Shown here: positions 8,628-17,840 of the stretch, piece after piece
How positions within the stretch are numbered: position 1 is the stretch's first letter
Layout of the letters: each line of letters starts with the position of its first letter
Source of the DNA: Thauera aromatica_A
GTDB taxonomy: Bacteria > Pseudomonadota > Gammaproteobacteria > Burkholderiales > Rhodocyclaceae
DNA length: 51,945 nt
Direction of reading: 5' to 3'
Assembly: GCF_023093595.1 (NCBI RefSeq)
Contig: NZ_JALLIK010000087.1
Location: 1 to 51,945, forward strand
The notes under the pieces: generated by a model
The model's database searches: none
Seen by the model: the letters and a program-made list of their open reading frames with translations, nothing else
What the model was told of the DNA's origin: nothing
Translations under genes and position numbers: made by a program

Positions 8628-9509
8628 TCAGGCCGGTTCCGTCAGCGCCTTTCGCAGAAAGCCGGTCATCTCGGCCACCTCTGCGGCGATGTCCTGCGGG
8701 TCGCCGAAGTCGTCGTGGCTGGCGGCGATGATGCGCAGCCGCACATGCTCGCCGCTGCGGGCGGCGTGGATGAGGCGGGCCTCGGACGGGGGCACCGTGG
8801 TGTCCTGCGCACCATGCACCAGCAGCGTCGGGCAGCGAATCGCGGCGATGGTCGTCACCGGAGCGATGTCGTCGAAACGGTGACCGATCACATGCTCCAC
8901 GTAGCGCAGCACCAGCCAGCCCAGCGGCAGATAGGGCACACGCTTGTGGGCCAGGAGGCGGCGCATCATCGCCACCGGGTGGGAGAAGGCGGCGAGACTG
9001 ACCACGGCCGCCACATCGTCACGGCGCGATGCCGCGAGCAGCGCTGCGCCGGCGCCCACCGAGTGTCCGACCAGCGCGATGCGATGCGCGTCCGCGTACG
9101 GGTAGTGCCGCAGCCAGGCCAGAGCGTGGTCGATGTCTTCGGCGAAGCGCGGCAGCGAGGCGAAGTCGTCCTCGTCGCTGTGGCCGTGGCAGCGGGCGTC
9201 GACCAGCAGTACCGTGAGGCCGGCGGCGTGCAGCGCCGGCACCAGCGGCAGCATCATCGCGGCGTTGCCGCCCCAGCCGTGCATGACGAGCGCCACCGGC
9301 GCCGGTACGGCGCTCTCGGCGGGCACGAACCAGGCGTACAGCCGTCGGCCGCGTGCGGTCGGGATCCGCACCGCGTCGAAGGTCAGGCCCAGATCGGCCG
9401 GGGTCCGGTCATGCGGCACCCGCTTCGGCGCCAGACCGCGCCGCACCGCGAAGCGGAAACCGAGCAAGGCCGCAAGCGTGGCGACGAGGGTGACTGCCCA
9501 GGGGGTCAT
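8628..9509 (-). CDS. Alpha/beta hydrolase, membrane-anchored
   Basis: The 293-residue serine hydrolase starts with one hydrophobic segment (residues 4-22), so it is probably tethered to the inner membrane or exported. The fold is visible as an oxyanion HGWGG near 77-81, the nucleophile elbow GHSVG (Ser150), an acid-bearing LLVHGAQDTTVP, and a late histidine in ASHDD. It resembles the dienelactone-hydrolase/prolyl-oligopeptidase-like group with a lost lid. The ATG at 9509 was chosen because the upstream extension is arginine- and proline-rich, with no conserved character. The substrate is unknown. It converges on the MFS gene. Confidence 0.8.
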   Translation of the reverse strand: MTPWAVTLVATLAALLGFRFAVRRGLAPKRVPHDRTPADLGLTFDAVRIPTARGRRLYAWFVPAESAVPAPVALVMHGWGGNAAMMLPLVPALHAAGLTVLLVDARCHGHSDEDDFASLPRFAEDIDHALAWLRHYPYADAHRIALVGHSVGAGAALLAASRRDDVAAVVSLAAFSHPVAMMRRLLAHKRVPYLPLGWLVLRYVEHVIGHRFDDIAPVTTIAAIRCPTLLVHGAQDTTVPPSEARLIHAARSGEHVRLRIIAASHDDFGDPQDIAAEVAEMTGFLRKALTEPA

Positions 9510-9748
9510 GCGTCGTCGCCGGCCGGTTCGCTTGTGTGCGTCGGCGCAATGCGGCGAATCGCCGGCCGGAAGCGGCCGGTCTGACGGTCGGCGATCACTG
9601 GATTCGCCTGGCAGAGGTGGGGCCGGTCCAGCGCGGGTGCATCGGGCACAGGCTGGCCGAGGCCGGCGAGGGCTGCGGCGCCTGGAGCGCATCGTGCCGT
9701 GAGCGGGTGGTAGCCATGGGAGGGGCGCCGCGGCGGGAAGAGGGCAGC
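9510..9748. other. Intergenic region between the hydrolase and yqeY genes
   Basis: No gene is supported in these 239 bp. A rightward open frame starting at 9536 contains a tidy stretch (DHWIRLAEVGP, then CGAWSASC). It has no ribosome binding site and runs on antisense through the yqeY-family gene, so I did not call it. The hydrolase promoter should lie here, but no clear hexamers stand out in the GC-rich sequence. Confidence 0.4.
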
Positions 9749-10189
9749 TCAGCCGGTGAGGGCCTCCTTGACCCAGGCGTTGGCCTGCTTCGCGTCGAAG
9801 CTGCTGCCGTATTTCGCCTTCAGCGCCGCCATCACCACGCCCATCTGCTTCGGGCCGCGCTCGGTCAGGGCGGCGACGGTTTCGGCGATGAAGGCCTTCA
9901 CTTCGGCTTCGCTCGCCATCGGCGGCAGGTAGGCGGTGAGGATCGCGGTCTCGGCTTCGAGCGCAGCGCGGCGCCCGGCGTCCTTGATCACCGCGAGCGC
10001 TTCCTGGTTGTTCTTGAGGAACTTGCGGATCGTCTGCTGTACTTCGTCATCGGTGCTTTCGCGGTTACCGGCGTTCTTGCCGACCATCTCGGCTTCGGCG
10101 ATCAGGGTGCTGAGCAAGGTGGCGCGCACGCCGTCGGCGGCTTTGCGCGCGAGCAGGGAATCCTTTTTCAGTTGGGCGAGCAGGCTCAT
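9749..10189 (-). CDS. GatB/YqeY domain-containing protein
   Basis: The 146-residue protein is a free-standing YqeY domain, related to the tRNA-binding tail of the GatB amidotransferase subunit. Typical features are the helical start (SLLAQLKKDSLLARK), the TDDEVQQTIRKFLKNNQEAL block, LTAYLPPMASEAEV, and the closing MGVVMAALKAKYG. The ATG at 10189 is preferred over 10225 because an AGGAGAG ribosome site lies 4-5 nt upstream of it. In many proteobacteria this gene follows rpsU and precedes dnaG; neither is here. The cellular role of stand-alone YqeY proteins is not firmly known. Confidence 0.92.
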   Translation of the reverse strand: MSLLAQLKKDSLLARKAADGVRATLLSTLIAEAEMVGKNAGNRESTDDEVQQTIRKFLKNNQEALAVIKDAGRRAALEAETAILTAYLPPMASEAEVKAFIAETVAALTERGPKQMGVVMAALKAKYGSSFDAKQANAWVKEALTG

Positions 10190-10390
10190 GGAACTCTCCT
10201 GGGGGATAGGGTTGAAACGGTTCAAACGGTTGGAATCTGCGGGTGGAGGTGGCGCGGCGCGCGGGCTGCGGCAGTTTAGCGCAGCGCGCAGGCCGGCGCT
10301 CGGCGGGGGGCGGGTCAGCCGGCTGTGCCAGGGGCCGGCGGACTGTGACCGGCCGGTGCTGCCGCCGGGGCGTCGTCGATTCCGGCCTCT

Positions 10391-12220
10391 TCAGTCGAGG
10401 CGGAGCGGGGCCGGGCAGTCCAGTGCTTCGCAGGCCGCGCGCAGCAGCTCGGCTTCGATCGGGGCGAGCCGCCCGTCCTCGATCGCCGCCTCGGCCATCG
10501 CGTACACCAGGCGACGGCGGAACGGGGGGGCGGTGGCGGCGAGCTGGGCGAAGGCACGGTCGAGCGCGGGAAAGTCGATTTCACCGGCTTCCAGCAGGGG
10601 GCCGAGCGCGTCGAGCGGGGCGGCTGCGGCACCGCGGGCATAGGCGGCGCGGGTGGAGGCTGCGTCGTGCTGGCCGGCGATGGCGATCACCGACAGCAGC
10701 AGTGCGGTGTGGCAGCGCAGCTCGGCCGGGCTGGCCGCGAGCGCGGGTGCCGGCGAGCGGGGCTGGAGCGTATCGCGCAGCAGGCGCACGAGGACGTATT
10801 CGCCGAGGGCGAGCCAGCCGTCGGTGCCGGCCAGGGCATCGAGGAGCGCGATGAAGCGCTCGCGGCCAGCCCGGTCGAGTTCGCGCAGCGGCCCGAGGGC
10901 GAGCTCGATCAGCGGCAGCCGCATCCCGGGGTCGAGCGCGGCCACCGCGGGGTATTCGCGTTCGGTGCGCAAGGCGAGCGGATCGCCGAGGGCGGCGGCG
11001 ATCTTTTGCAGTTGGCGCTGGCGGATGCCGGGATCGCGATCGAGGAGCAGCGCGAGGCAGATTGCCTGGGCGCCGGAGGGCTCGTGTAGCGACTGGCGAA
11101 GCGCTCCGTCGAGGCGGGCGATCCGGGCCTGGGCATGGGCGAGGTGCGCGGGTTGGAGCTGGCCGATCGTGGCCGTGAATGCGGCGGTCGTTTCCGCGGT
11201 GGCGGCACTTGTCGCGGCCGTGGTGCTTGCCGTGGGGGTGGCAAATGCGTCGTCGGGGAGAAAGCGCGGATCGATGCGGCGGATGCGCTCCGCGAGCGGG
11301 GGATGGGTGGCGAACAAGGCCGACAGACGAGCGCTGGCGCCGAACAGCATGTGGCTGACCTCTTCCGCACGGGGGTGGCCGATGTCAGCACCGTGCTCGG
11401 CGATGCGCCGGAGCGCGCCGGCGAGGCCGGCCGGGTTGCGGGTGAATTGGACCGCTGCGGCGTCGGCGAGGAATTCGCGCTGGCGTGAGACTGCAGCCTT
11501 GATCAGCTGGCCGCACAGCACGCCGACGTGGCCGACGGCGACCAGCAAGAGGCCGAGGAGAGCGAAGGGCGAGCGGCTTTTGCCGCCCCGGCCGCCGCCG
11601 CGCAAGAGTACGCGGCCGATCAGGGAGAGCACGAGAATGCCGTGCAGCAGGCCGATCAGGCGCAGGTTGAGGCGCATGTCGCCGTTCAGGATGTGGCTGA
11701 ACTCGTGGGCGACGACGCCCTGCAGCTCGTCCCGGTCGAGCTTTTCGAGCGCACCGCGGGTGAGCGCGACCACCGCTTGCTGCGGCCGCGCGCCGGCGGC
11801 GAAGGCATTGATGCCCGGCTCCGCATCGAGCACGTAGACCGGTGGAGCGGGAAGGCCCGAGGCGACCGCCATCTCGTCGACGATGTTGAGCAGGCGGCGC
11901 TCGCGCGGATCGGGGGTGGCGCGCGCGAGCGGGCGGCCACCGAGGGTCCGCGCCACGGCCTCGCCGCCGCCGGCGGCAAGGCGGGCGATGCGGTACAGCG
12001 AGGCGAGCAGGATCACGCCGCCGACGACGGCGGCGGTCGCGAGGAACTGCGCCGGGTCGAGCAGGCGGGAAGCCGCCACGCTGCCGTCCTCGCCGGGAAA
12101 CAGCAGCAGCGCGGCGCCGGCATGGACGACGACGACGATCAGCACGACTGCGAGCGCGAACCACAGCACCAGCAGGCGGCTCTGGCGGCGGGCGCGATCC
12201 TGGGCAGCGAAAAAGTCCAT
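10391..12220 (-). CDS. M48 family zinc metalloprotease with an extended C-terminus
   Basis: This 609-residue integral membrane protease is related to HtpX. Two membrane segments (about 16-40 and 58-76) precede the catalytic domain, which has the zinc motif HEFSH at 172-176 and a downstream glutamate in RQREFLAD near 250 as third ligand. Two further hydrophobic segments sit between. HtpX proteins are about 290 residues; the extra 280-residue helical tail is typical of the long M48 proteins encoded beside lemA. It lies 76 bp downstream of lemA on the same strand, so the two are very likely co-transcribed. LemA-M48 pairs are thought to act in membrane protein quality control, but the substrate is unknown. 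Confidence 0.9.
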   Translation of the reverse strand: MDFFAAQDRARRQSRLLVLWFALAVVLIVVVVHAGAALLLFPGEDGSVAASRLLDPAQFLATAAVVGGVILLASLYRIARLAAGGGEAVARTLGGRPLARATPDPRERRLLNIVDEMAVASGLPAPPVYVLDAEPGINAFAAGARPQQAVVALTRGALEKLDRDELQGVVAHEFSHILNGDMRLNLRLIGLLHGILVLSLIGRVLLRGGGRGGKSRSPFALLGLLLVAVGHVGVLCGQLIKAAVSRQREFLADAAAVQFTRNPAGLAGALRRIAEHGADIGHPRAEEVSHMLFGASARLSALFATHPPLAERIRRIDPRFLPDDAFATPTASTTAATSAATAETTAAFTATIGQLQPAHLAHAQARIARLDGALRQSLHEPSGAQAICLALLLDRDPGIRQRQLQKIAAALGDPLALRTEREYPAVAALDPGMRLPLIELALGPLRELDRAGRERFIALLDALAGTDGWLALGEYVLVRLLRDTLQPRSPAPALAASPAELRCHTALLLSVIAIAGQHDAASTRAAYARGAAAAPLDALGPLLEAGEIDFPALDRAFAQLAATAPPFRRRLVYAMAEAAIEDGRLAPIEAELLRAACEALDCPAPLRLD

Positions 12221-12296
12221 CGCGGGCGGCAGGCCTGGACGTGGGGCGCGAGCGGGCGGAGGGAGGGTCGAAGCGGGGCGCGGACGGGGGCGGGTC

Positions 12297-12884
12297 CTAG
12301 CCGAAATCCACCTTCAGCGCCTGGCGGGCGTCGGCGTTCTCCAGCACCCACTGCTCGGCGGCGGCAAAGCCCACGGCGTTGGCGATCAGGGCGTCGGGAA
12401 CCTGCTCGCGGCGGATGTTGTAGGCGGTGACCGCGTCGTTGTAGGCCTGGCGGGCGAAGGCGATGCGGTTCTCGGTGCTGGCGAGCTCTTCCTGCAGCTG
12501 CATCATGTTCTGGTTGGCCTTGAGCTCCGGGTAGGCTTCGGCGAGCGCGAAAAAGCGCGTCAGCATGCCGCCGAGGGCCGCTTCGGCACCGGCGAGCTGG
12601 CGCATCGCGGCGGCATCGGTCGGCGCCCCTTCGGCGCGTTCGGCGGCGGCCCGGGCCTGGTTGCGCGCGGCGATTACCGCTTCGAGGGTTTCGCGCTCGT
12701 GGCGCATGTAGGCCTTGGCCGTTTCCACCAGGTTGGGAATCAGGTCGTAGCGGCGCTGCAGCTGGACGTCGATCTGGGAGAAGGCGTTCTTCACCCGGTT
12801 GCGCAGCGCGACCAGGCCGTTGTAGATCAGTACCGCCCAGGCGAGCAGGGCGACGACCAGGGCAATCACGATCCAGCTCGACAT
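12297..12884 (-). CDS. lemA: LemA family protein
   Basis: The 195-residue product has one N-terminal membrane segment (about 3-23) followed by a long helical domain with the LemA hallmarks NRVKNAFSQIDVQLQRRYDL and IPNLVETAKAYMRHE, then AYPELKAN and AYNIRREQ. The helical domain probably faces the periplasm. The ATG at 12884 places the membrane segment at the very start and has a purine-rich GGAGG about 6 nt upstream. It precedes the M48 protease gene in the same transcription unit, a widely conserved pairing. Confidence 0.93.
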   Translation of the reverse strand: MSSWIVIALVVALLAWAVLIYNGLVALRNRVKNAFSQIDVQLQRRYDLIPNLVETAKAYMRHERETLEAVIAARNQARAAAERAEGAPTDAAAMRQLAGAEAALGGMLTRFFALAEAYPELKANQNMMQLQEELASTENRIAFARQAYNDAVTAYNIRREQVPDALIANAVGFAAAEQWVLENADARQALKVDFG

Positions 12885-13204
12885 CGGAGACCTCCGTGGG
12901 ATGCAGTCGTGGGGCCGCGCCGAGAGCCGCGGCGGGGGCGCTTGCGCGCATGGGCGGGAACGGGAAACGATTGTGCGGCAGCGCCGGCGCCGGGGCAATT
13001 GGCGCGTGCATCTGTGACCCATGCGTCGGTGCCGCGTGCATCCGGAATCCGGGCTGCGGAGTGGGGCCTGAGTGGAGCATGAGTGGCGCTGGTGCGTTGC
13101 GCCGGCCGTTGCCGCCGGCAGAGGGCGGCAACGGAGCGGATGCGCCGGAAGGGAGGGCTCAGGCATACTTGCACCTTTGCGTCCGTAGCACCGAATCCTC
13201 GCCG
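12885..13204. other. Divergent promoter region between lemA and the radical SAM gene
   Basis: These 320 bp hold no supportable gene. They contain the 11-bp-stem hairpin at 13106-13134. A CATACT near 13161-13166 could be a -10 element for the rightward gene. The rest is GC-rich with short meaningless open frames. Confidence 0.4.
13106..13134. repeat. Perfect 11-bp inverted repeat (hairpin)
   Basis: CCGTTGCCGCC at 13106-13116 and GGCGGCAACGG at 13124-13134 pair without mismatch around a 7-nt loop. There is no T-run on either strand, so it is not a typical intrinsic terminator. It sits between divergent genes, about 70 bp before the radical SAM start, where it could be an operator or an RNA leader structure. 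Confidence 0.5.
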
Positions 13205-14227
13205 ATGTCCCGGCCTCTCTTGCCGATGTCCTGTGAAACTGCTGCCGCCGAGCACTCCGCCCGGTCCTCTCCTGCCCCATGCCCCGCTGTCGGTACGCCG
13301 TTCGGCGAACGCCGCTACAATGCCTGGAACGACCATGTGAAGCGCCGCTATGGCGGGCGGGTGCAGAAGGTGTCGGTCGCGGCCGGCTTCAGCTGCCCCA
13401 ACCGCGACGGCGTGCTCGGCACCGGCGGATGCACGTTCTGCAACAACGCCGGGTTCACCCCGGGCTATCTCGACCGCCGCCAGCCGATCGGCGAGCAGAT
13501 CGATACCGGGCTGCGCTTCCTGCTCCGGCGCTACCCCGGGACGCAGCGCTACATCGCCTATTTCCAGAGCTACAGCAACACCTACGGCGAGTTCGAGCGC
13601 CTGCGCGCGTGCTACCAGGAGGCGCTCGCCCATCCCCGGATCAGCGGGCTGGCAATCGGCACCCGTCCGGACTGCCTGCCCGACGCGGTGCTCGACTACC
13701 TCGCCGAGCTGGCGCGCGAGTCGATCATCGAGCTCGAGATCGGCGTCGAGTCGTGCACCGACGAGGCCCTGCGCCGGGTCAATCGCGGCCACGACTTCGC
13801 CTGCAGCGCGGACGCGATCGAGCGTGCGGCGGCGCGCGGGCTGGACGTCACCGCGCACCTGATCCTCGGCCTGCCCGGGGAGTCGCGCGCCGGCCTGCTC
13901 GACGGCGCCCACCGGCTCTCCGCGCTGCCGCTGCGCGCGCTCAAGCTCCACCAGCTCCAGCTCGTGCGCGGCACCGCGCTGGCGCGCGACTGGGAGCGCG
14001 ATCCGGGCGCGGTGCCGCTGCTCGGCGAGGACGAATACATCGCATTGCTGGCCGACTTCGTCGAGCGCCTGTCGCCCGACATCCTGCTCCAGCGCCTGGG
14101 CAGCGAAGTGCCGCCGGCGCTCAAGCTGGCGCCGCAGTGGAACATGCGCCTGTCCGAACTGGCGCCCCGTCTGAGCGCCGAGCTGGCGCGGCGGGGAAGC
14201 TGGCAGGGCTGCCGCGCGGGACAATGA
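13205..14227 (+). CDS. TIGR01212-type (YhcC-like) radical SAM protein
   Basis: The 340-residue enzyme has the iron-sulfur cysteines of the YhcC/TIGR01212 group: C64, C76 and C79 within CPNRDGVLGTGGCTFC, wider than the usual CxxxCxxC. Downstream lie YFQSYSNTYG, the SAM-binding-type strand IGTRPDCLPD, and ELEIGVESCTDEAL. The C-terminal part, LKLHQLQLVRGT, is also typical. The ATG at 13205 is a best guess; 13226 is possible, and neither has a strong ribosome site. The reaction is not established for this family. It lies 22 bp before the PLP-enzyme gene on the same strand, so the two may be co-transcribed. Confidence 0.88.
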   Translation: MSRPLLPMSCETAAAEHSARSSPAPCPAVGTPFGERRYNAWNDHVKRRYGGRVQKVSVAAGFSCPNRDGVLGTGGCTFCNNAGFTPGYLDRRQPIGEQIDTGLRFLLRRYPGTQRYIAYFQSYSNTYGEFERLRACYQEALAHPRISGLAIGTRPDCLPDAVLDYLAELARESIIELEIGVESCTDEALRRVNRGHDFACSADAIERAAARGLDVTAHLILGLPGESRAGLLDGAHRLSALPLRALKLHQLQLVRGTALARDWERDPGAVPLLGEDEYIALLADFVERLSPDILLQRLGSEVPPALKLAPQWNMRLSELAPRLSAELARRGSWQGCRAGQ

Positions 14228-14249
14228 TCTTGATCGAGCGAGAACGACG

Positions 14250-15422
14250 ATGAGCGAGCGCAGCACTCCCGGTTTGGCCACCCTCGGCATCCACGGCCAC
14301 GGCTTCAAGGACGCCTACGGCAGCCCGCATGTTCCGGTGTATGACACCACCACCTTCGCCTTCGCGTCGACGGCCGATCTGCTCGACGTCATCGACGGGC
14401 GCAAGGCGGGCGGGCTGTACACCCGTTACGGGCTGAACCCGTCGATCCTCGCCCTCGAAAACACCCTTGCCGGCCTCGAAGGCGCGGAGCAGGCCTGGGC
14501 CTTCTGCTCCGGAATGGCGGCGGCGAGCGCGCTGTTCCTGACCCACGGGCGCGAGGGTATCGTCTGCGTCGGCGAGGCCTACGGCGGCACGCTGGAGCTG
14601 CTGTCGAGCCAGCTGCCGCTGCTGGGCATTCCCACCCACCTCATTCTCGACGATGAACTCGAGCGCCTCGATGCCCTGCTCGCCGGCGGGGCGAAGCTGG
14701 TGTTCTTCGAGACCCCCACCAATCCGACCCTGAGCCTGATCGACATCCGTGCCATCGCCCGCCGGGCGCACGCCCACGGTGCGCTGGTCGCGGTGGACAA
14801 CACGTTCGCCTCGCCGGTGAATCAGCGCCCGCTCGCGCTCGGCGCCGACATCGTGATGCACAGCGCGACCAAGTACCTCGGCGGCCACAGCGACCTCACC
14901 GCTGGCGCGCTGATGGGGGCGAAGGCGCTGCTGCAGCCGGTGTGGAGCTGGCGCAAGAACCTCGGTTCGATGATCGCGCCCGCCACCGCGTCGCTGCTCG
15001 CGCGCAGCCTGCGGACCCTGGTGGTGCGCGTGCGCCAGCACAACGCCTCGGCGCAGCGCATCGCCGAAGCCATGCAGCGCCATCCGCGGGTGCGTCGCGT
15101 GTTCTACCCCGGGCTGCCCGACTTTCCTGGTCATGCGCTGGCGAAGGCGCAGATGGCGGGCTTCGGCGGCATGCTGACGATCGAGCTCGCCGGCGACGGT
15201 GCGGACGCCACCCGCGTCGCCGACCGTCTGCGCCTGTTCGCCCTCGCCCCCAGCCTGGGCGGGGTCGAAAGCCTGGTCACCCAGCCGTGCACCACCACTC
15301 ACCATGACCTGTCCGCTCAGGAACGCGCCCGCCGCGGCATTTCGGATGCGATGCTGCGCCTGTCGGTCGGCCTTGAGGATGTCGACGACCTGATCGCCGA
15401 CCTGGAGCAGGCGCTGGCCTGA
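14250..15422 (+). CDS. Cys/Met metabolism PLP-dependent enzyme (cystathionine beta-lyase or sulfhydrylase type)
   Basis: This 390-residue trans-sulfuration-family enzyme has the PLP lysine Lys208 in SATKYLGG. It has phosphate-contacting Tyr57 and Arg59 in LYTRYGLNP, the stacking Tyr111 in GEAYGGT, and the cofactor-binding Asp183 in AVDNTF. The family includes cystathionine gamma-synthase, cystathionine beta- and gamma-lyases and O-acyl-homoserine sulfhydrylases. Sequence features I can read do not separate them securely, although the MGAKALLQP region and overall length fit a methionine-pathway member. The start has a GAGCGAGAA purine run ahead of it. It follows the radical SAM gene closely. 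Confidence 0.88.
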   Translation: MSERSTPGLATLGIHGHGFKDAYGSPHVPVYDTTTFAFASTADLLDVIDGRKAGGLYTRYGLNPSILALENTLAGLEGAEQAWAFCSGMAAASALFLTHGREGIVCVGEAYGGTLELLSSQLPLLGIPTHLILDDELERLDALLAGGAKLVFFETPTNPTLSLIDIRAIARRAHAHGALVAVDNTFASPVNQRPLALGADIVMHSATKYLGGHSDLTAGALMGAKALLQPVWSWRKNLGSMIAPATASLLARSLRTLVVRVRQHNASAQRIAEAMQRHPRVRRVFYPGLPDFPGHALAKAQMAGFGGMLTIELAGDGADATRVADRLRLFALAPSLGGVESLVTQPCTTTHHDLSAQERARRGISDAMLRLSVGLEDVDDLIADLEQALA

Positions 15423-15553
15423 AGGCGCCGCACCCGCTGAAAAAACGCCGGGAGTGGAGGGGCTGCGGGCGGCGGCTTGATGCAGTTCAATCTCCGCCTG
15501 CGGCGAAGCGGATAGCATTGCCATCCTGTCGATCCTCTTCCGGAGCAAAGCCC

Positions 15554-16027
15554 ATGCAACCCAGGTTCTTCATCTTCGCACTGGCCCTCGTCGCGGCCCT
15601 TGCCGGTTTCGCCTCTGCCCCGGTTGCGGCCGACGGCGGGCGCCCTGCGGCAGAGCCGGGTGCGTCGGCCGATGCGCTTCCACGGCCCGCCGACGAAGCC
15701 CTGCGCAGCGCGATGACGGCCTTGCGCGACACTCTCGAGCAGCGCATCCGCGAAGCCGGGACCGAGCCGCTGGCCGAAGCCGACTACGTGGCGCTGGCCG
15801 CGGAGATCGAGCGCCAGGTCGCCGCGATCGTCGCCGGGCGGGATTTCCACAGCCGCTCCGGGCGCCACCTGCAATGGCTGCTCGGCGACATCACCGATGC
15901 CGCCGGACTGATGCGCAGCGCGCCGCGGGCGCCGGCAAAGAAACTGGGATTGATGCGGGCGGTGGAGACGCTGAACTTCTACGGTCGCGAATACGACCAT
16001 CCGGGTTGGGTCGTGCTCAAGTACTGA
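15554..16027 (+). CDS. Small secreted protein of unknown function
   Basis: The 157-residue product starts with a clear Sec signal peptide (residues 1 to about 26, ending APVAAD). The mature part is mostly helical, with blocks such as MTALRDTLEQRIREAG and YVALAAEIERQVAAIVAGRDF, and ends NFYGREYDHPGW. I do not recognise a named domain. It is probably periplasmic and helical. The ATG at 15554 was chosen because the signal peptide begins there, with a GGAG about 9 nt upstream. Its 3' end overlaps the convergent pgi gene by 11 bp. Confidence 0.7.
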   Translation: MQPRFFIFALALVAALAGFASAPVAADGGRPAAEPGASADALPRPADEALRSAMTALRDTLEQRIREAGTEPLAEADYVALAAEIERQVAAIVAGRDFHSRSGRHLQWLLGDITDAAGLMRSAPRAPAKKLGLMRAVETLNFYGREYDHPGWVVLKY

Positions 16028-17684
16028 GCGTGCGGCGGTAACGGTCGCGGTAACGCGCGACCAGCGCTTCGGTGCTGGCGTCGTGGTCGCCGGGGAGGGC
16101 GGCGGGACGGGCCGGGTCGAGTTCGTCCAGTACCCGGGCCGCCAGCTGCTTGCCCAGTTCCACGCCCCACTGGTCGAAGCTGTTGATGCCCCAGATCGCC
16201 CCCTGGACGAAGGTGCGGTGCTCGTAGGCGGCGATCAGCGCACCGAGCGAGAAAGGCGTCAGGCGCTCGAGCAGGATCATGTTGCTCGGGCGGTTGCCGG
16301 GGAAGGTCCGGTGCGGCACCAGGGCCTGGATGCGTGCTTCGGCGAGGCCGGCGGCGCGCATCTCGGCTTCGGCCTGTTCGGCACTACGTCCGCGCATCAG
16401 GGCCTCGGCCTGGGCGAGCAGGTTGGCGAAGGCGATGCGGTGGTGGAACTCGTCCTCGGCGCCGGCCTCGAGGACGCCGATGAAATCGACCGGGACCGGC
16501 TGGGTTCCCTGGTGCAGGAGTTGGAAGTAGGCGTGCTGGCCGTTGATGCCCTGTTCGCCCCAGATCACCGGGCTGGTGTGGCAGCCTACCGGCTGTCCGT
16601 CGGCACGCACTGACTTGCCGTTCGATTCCATCTCGAGCTGCTGCAGGTAGGCGGGCAGGCGGTGCAGGCGCTGGTGATAGGGCGCGATGAGCTGGCTGTG
16701 CGCGCCGAGGAAATCGATGTTCCAGATCGCGATCAGCGCCATCAGCACCGGCAGGTTGCGTTCCAGAGGGGTGCTGCGGAAATGTTCGTCCATCGCGTGG
16801 GCACCGGCGAGCAAGGCGTCGAAGTGCCCGGCGCCGATCTGGAGCAGGATCGGCAGGCCGATCGCGCTCCACAGCGAGAAGCGCCCGCCCACCCAGTCCC
16901 AGAAGCCGAACATGTTGTCGGCGTCGATGCCGAAGGCGCGGACCGCGGCGGCATTCGTCGACACTGCGACGAAATGGCGGGCGACGGCCGCTTCGTTGCC
17001 GGCATGGGCCACCAGCCAGGCACGGGCACTGCGGGCATTGATCAGTGTCTCCTGGGTGGTGAAAGTCTTCGAGGCGACGATGAAGAGCGTGGCCTCGGGG
17101 TCGGCGCAGCGCAGCACGTCGCCGATCTGCACGCCGTCCACGTTCGACACGAAGTGCAGGCGCAGCGCTGGGTGGGCGAGATCCTTCAGCGCTTCGCACA
17201 CCATCGCCGGGCCGAGATCGGAGCCGCCGATGCCGATATGGACAATGTCGGTGATGCGCCGGCCGCTGTAACCCAACCACTGCCCCTCGCGCACTTCGGT
17301 GCTGAACCGGCGCATGCGCGTGCGCACCGCCTCGACTTCGGCGCCGAGGTCGACGCCCTCCACCGTGCTCGGCATGCCCGCCGGGCGGCGCAGGGCGACG
17401 TGCAGCACGGCCCGGTCCTCGGTGCTGTTGATGCGTTCGCCGGCGAACATCGCGGCGATGCGGGACGGCAGCCCTGCTTCAAGCGCCAGGCGCAACAGCA
17501 GCGCGAGGGTGTCGTCGCGCACGAGGTTCCGCGCGTAGTGGAAGACGAGACCGCAGGCGTCGGCCTGCAGGCGCCGGGCACGGGCGGGGTCCTCGGCGAA
17601 CAGCGAGTTCAGGGAAAGTCCGGCAAGGGCGTTGCGGTGAGCGGAAAGCGCAGTCCATGCGGCGGATTGCAGGAGAGTGGGCAT
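16017..17684 (-). CDS. pgi: Glucose-6-phosphate isomerase
   Basis: This enzyme interconverts glucose-6-phosphate and fructose-6-phosphate in the cytoplasm. The 555-residue product is full length for the bacterial long form. Motifs include HIGIGGSDLGPAM (phosphate loop), SKTFTTQETL, GGRFSLWSAIGLPI, ESNGKSV, the WGEQGINGQHAYFQLLHQGT block carrying the catalytic glutamate and histidine, and FDQWGVELGKQLA with the active-site lysine. The ATG at 17684 matches the family N-terminus; the longer reading from 17819 adds 45 unconserved residues. It is transcribed alone, divergent from pgsA. Confidence 0.97.
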   Translation of the reverse strand: MPTLLQSAAWTALSAHRNALAGLSLNSLFAEDPARARRLQADACGLVFHYARNLVRDDTLALLLRLALEAGLPSRIAAMFAGERINSTEDRAVLHVALRRPAGMPSTVEGVDLGAEVEAVRTRMRRFSTEVREGQWLGYSGRRITDIVHIGIGGSDLGPAMVCEALKDLAHPALRLHFVSNVDGVQIGDVLRCADPEATLFIVASKTFTTQETLINARSARAWLVAHAGNEAAVARHFVAVSTNAAAVRAFGIDADNMFGFWDWVGGRFSLWSAIGLPILLQIGAGHFDALLAGAHAMDEHFRSTPLERNLPVLMALIAIWNIDFLGAHSQLIAPYHQRLHRLPAYLQQLEMESNGKSVRADGQPVGCHTSPVIWGEQGINGQHAYFQLLHQGTQPVPVDFIGVLEAGAEDEFHHRIAFANLLAQAEALMRGRSAEQAEAEMRAAGLAEARIQALVPHRTFPGNRPSNMILLERLTPFSLGALIAAYEHRTFVQGAIWGINSFDQWGVELGKQLAARVLDELDPARPAALPGDHDASTEALVARYRDRYRRTLST

Positions 17685-17840
17685 CGCAGTGTCGCGGTTC
17701 GGAGCGGTCGGAGGTATGGCGTTCGGGCACAGATGGTACAGACAGGGGGCGCCGAAGTGTGTACCTTCCGACGCGCGCCGAGGGGCTGATCGGCGCTGAT
17801 ATACTCGGAGCCCGATCACACGATTTCCTGGCCTGCCGGC

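Noticed and set aside
9536..9700. A rightward short frame containing DHWIRLAEVGP and CGAWSASC.
   Set aside because: It looks protein-like but has no ribosome site and continues antisense through the yqeY-family gene; I could not tie it to a family.
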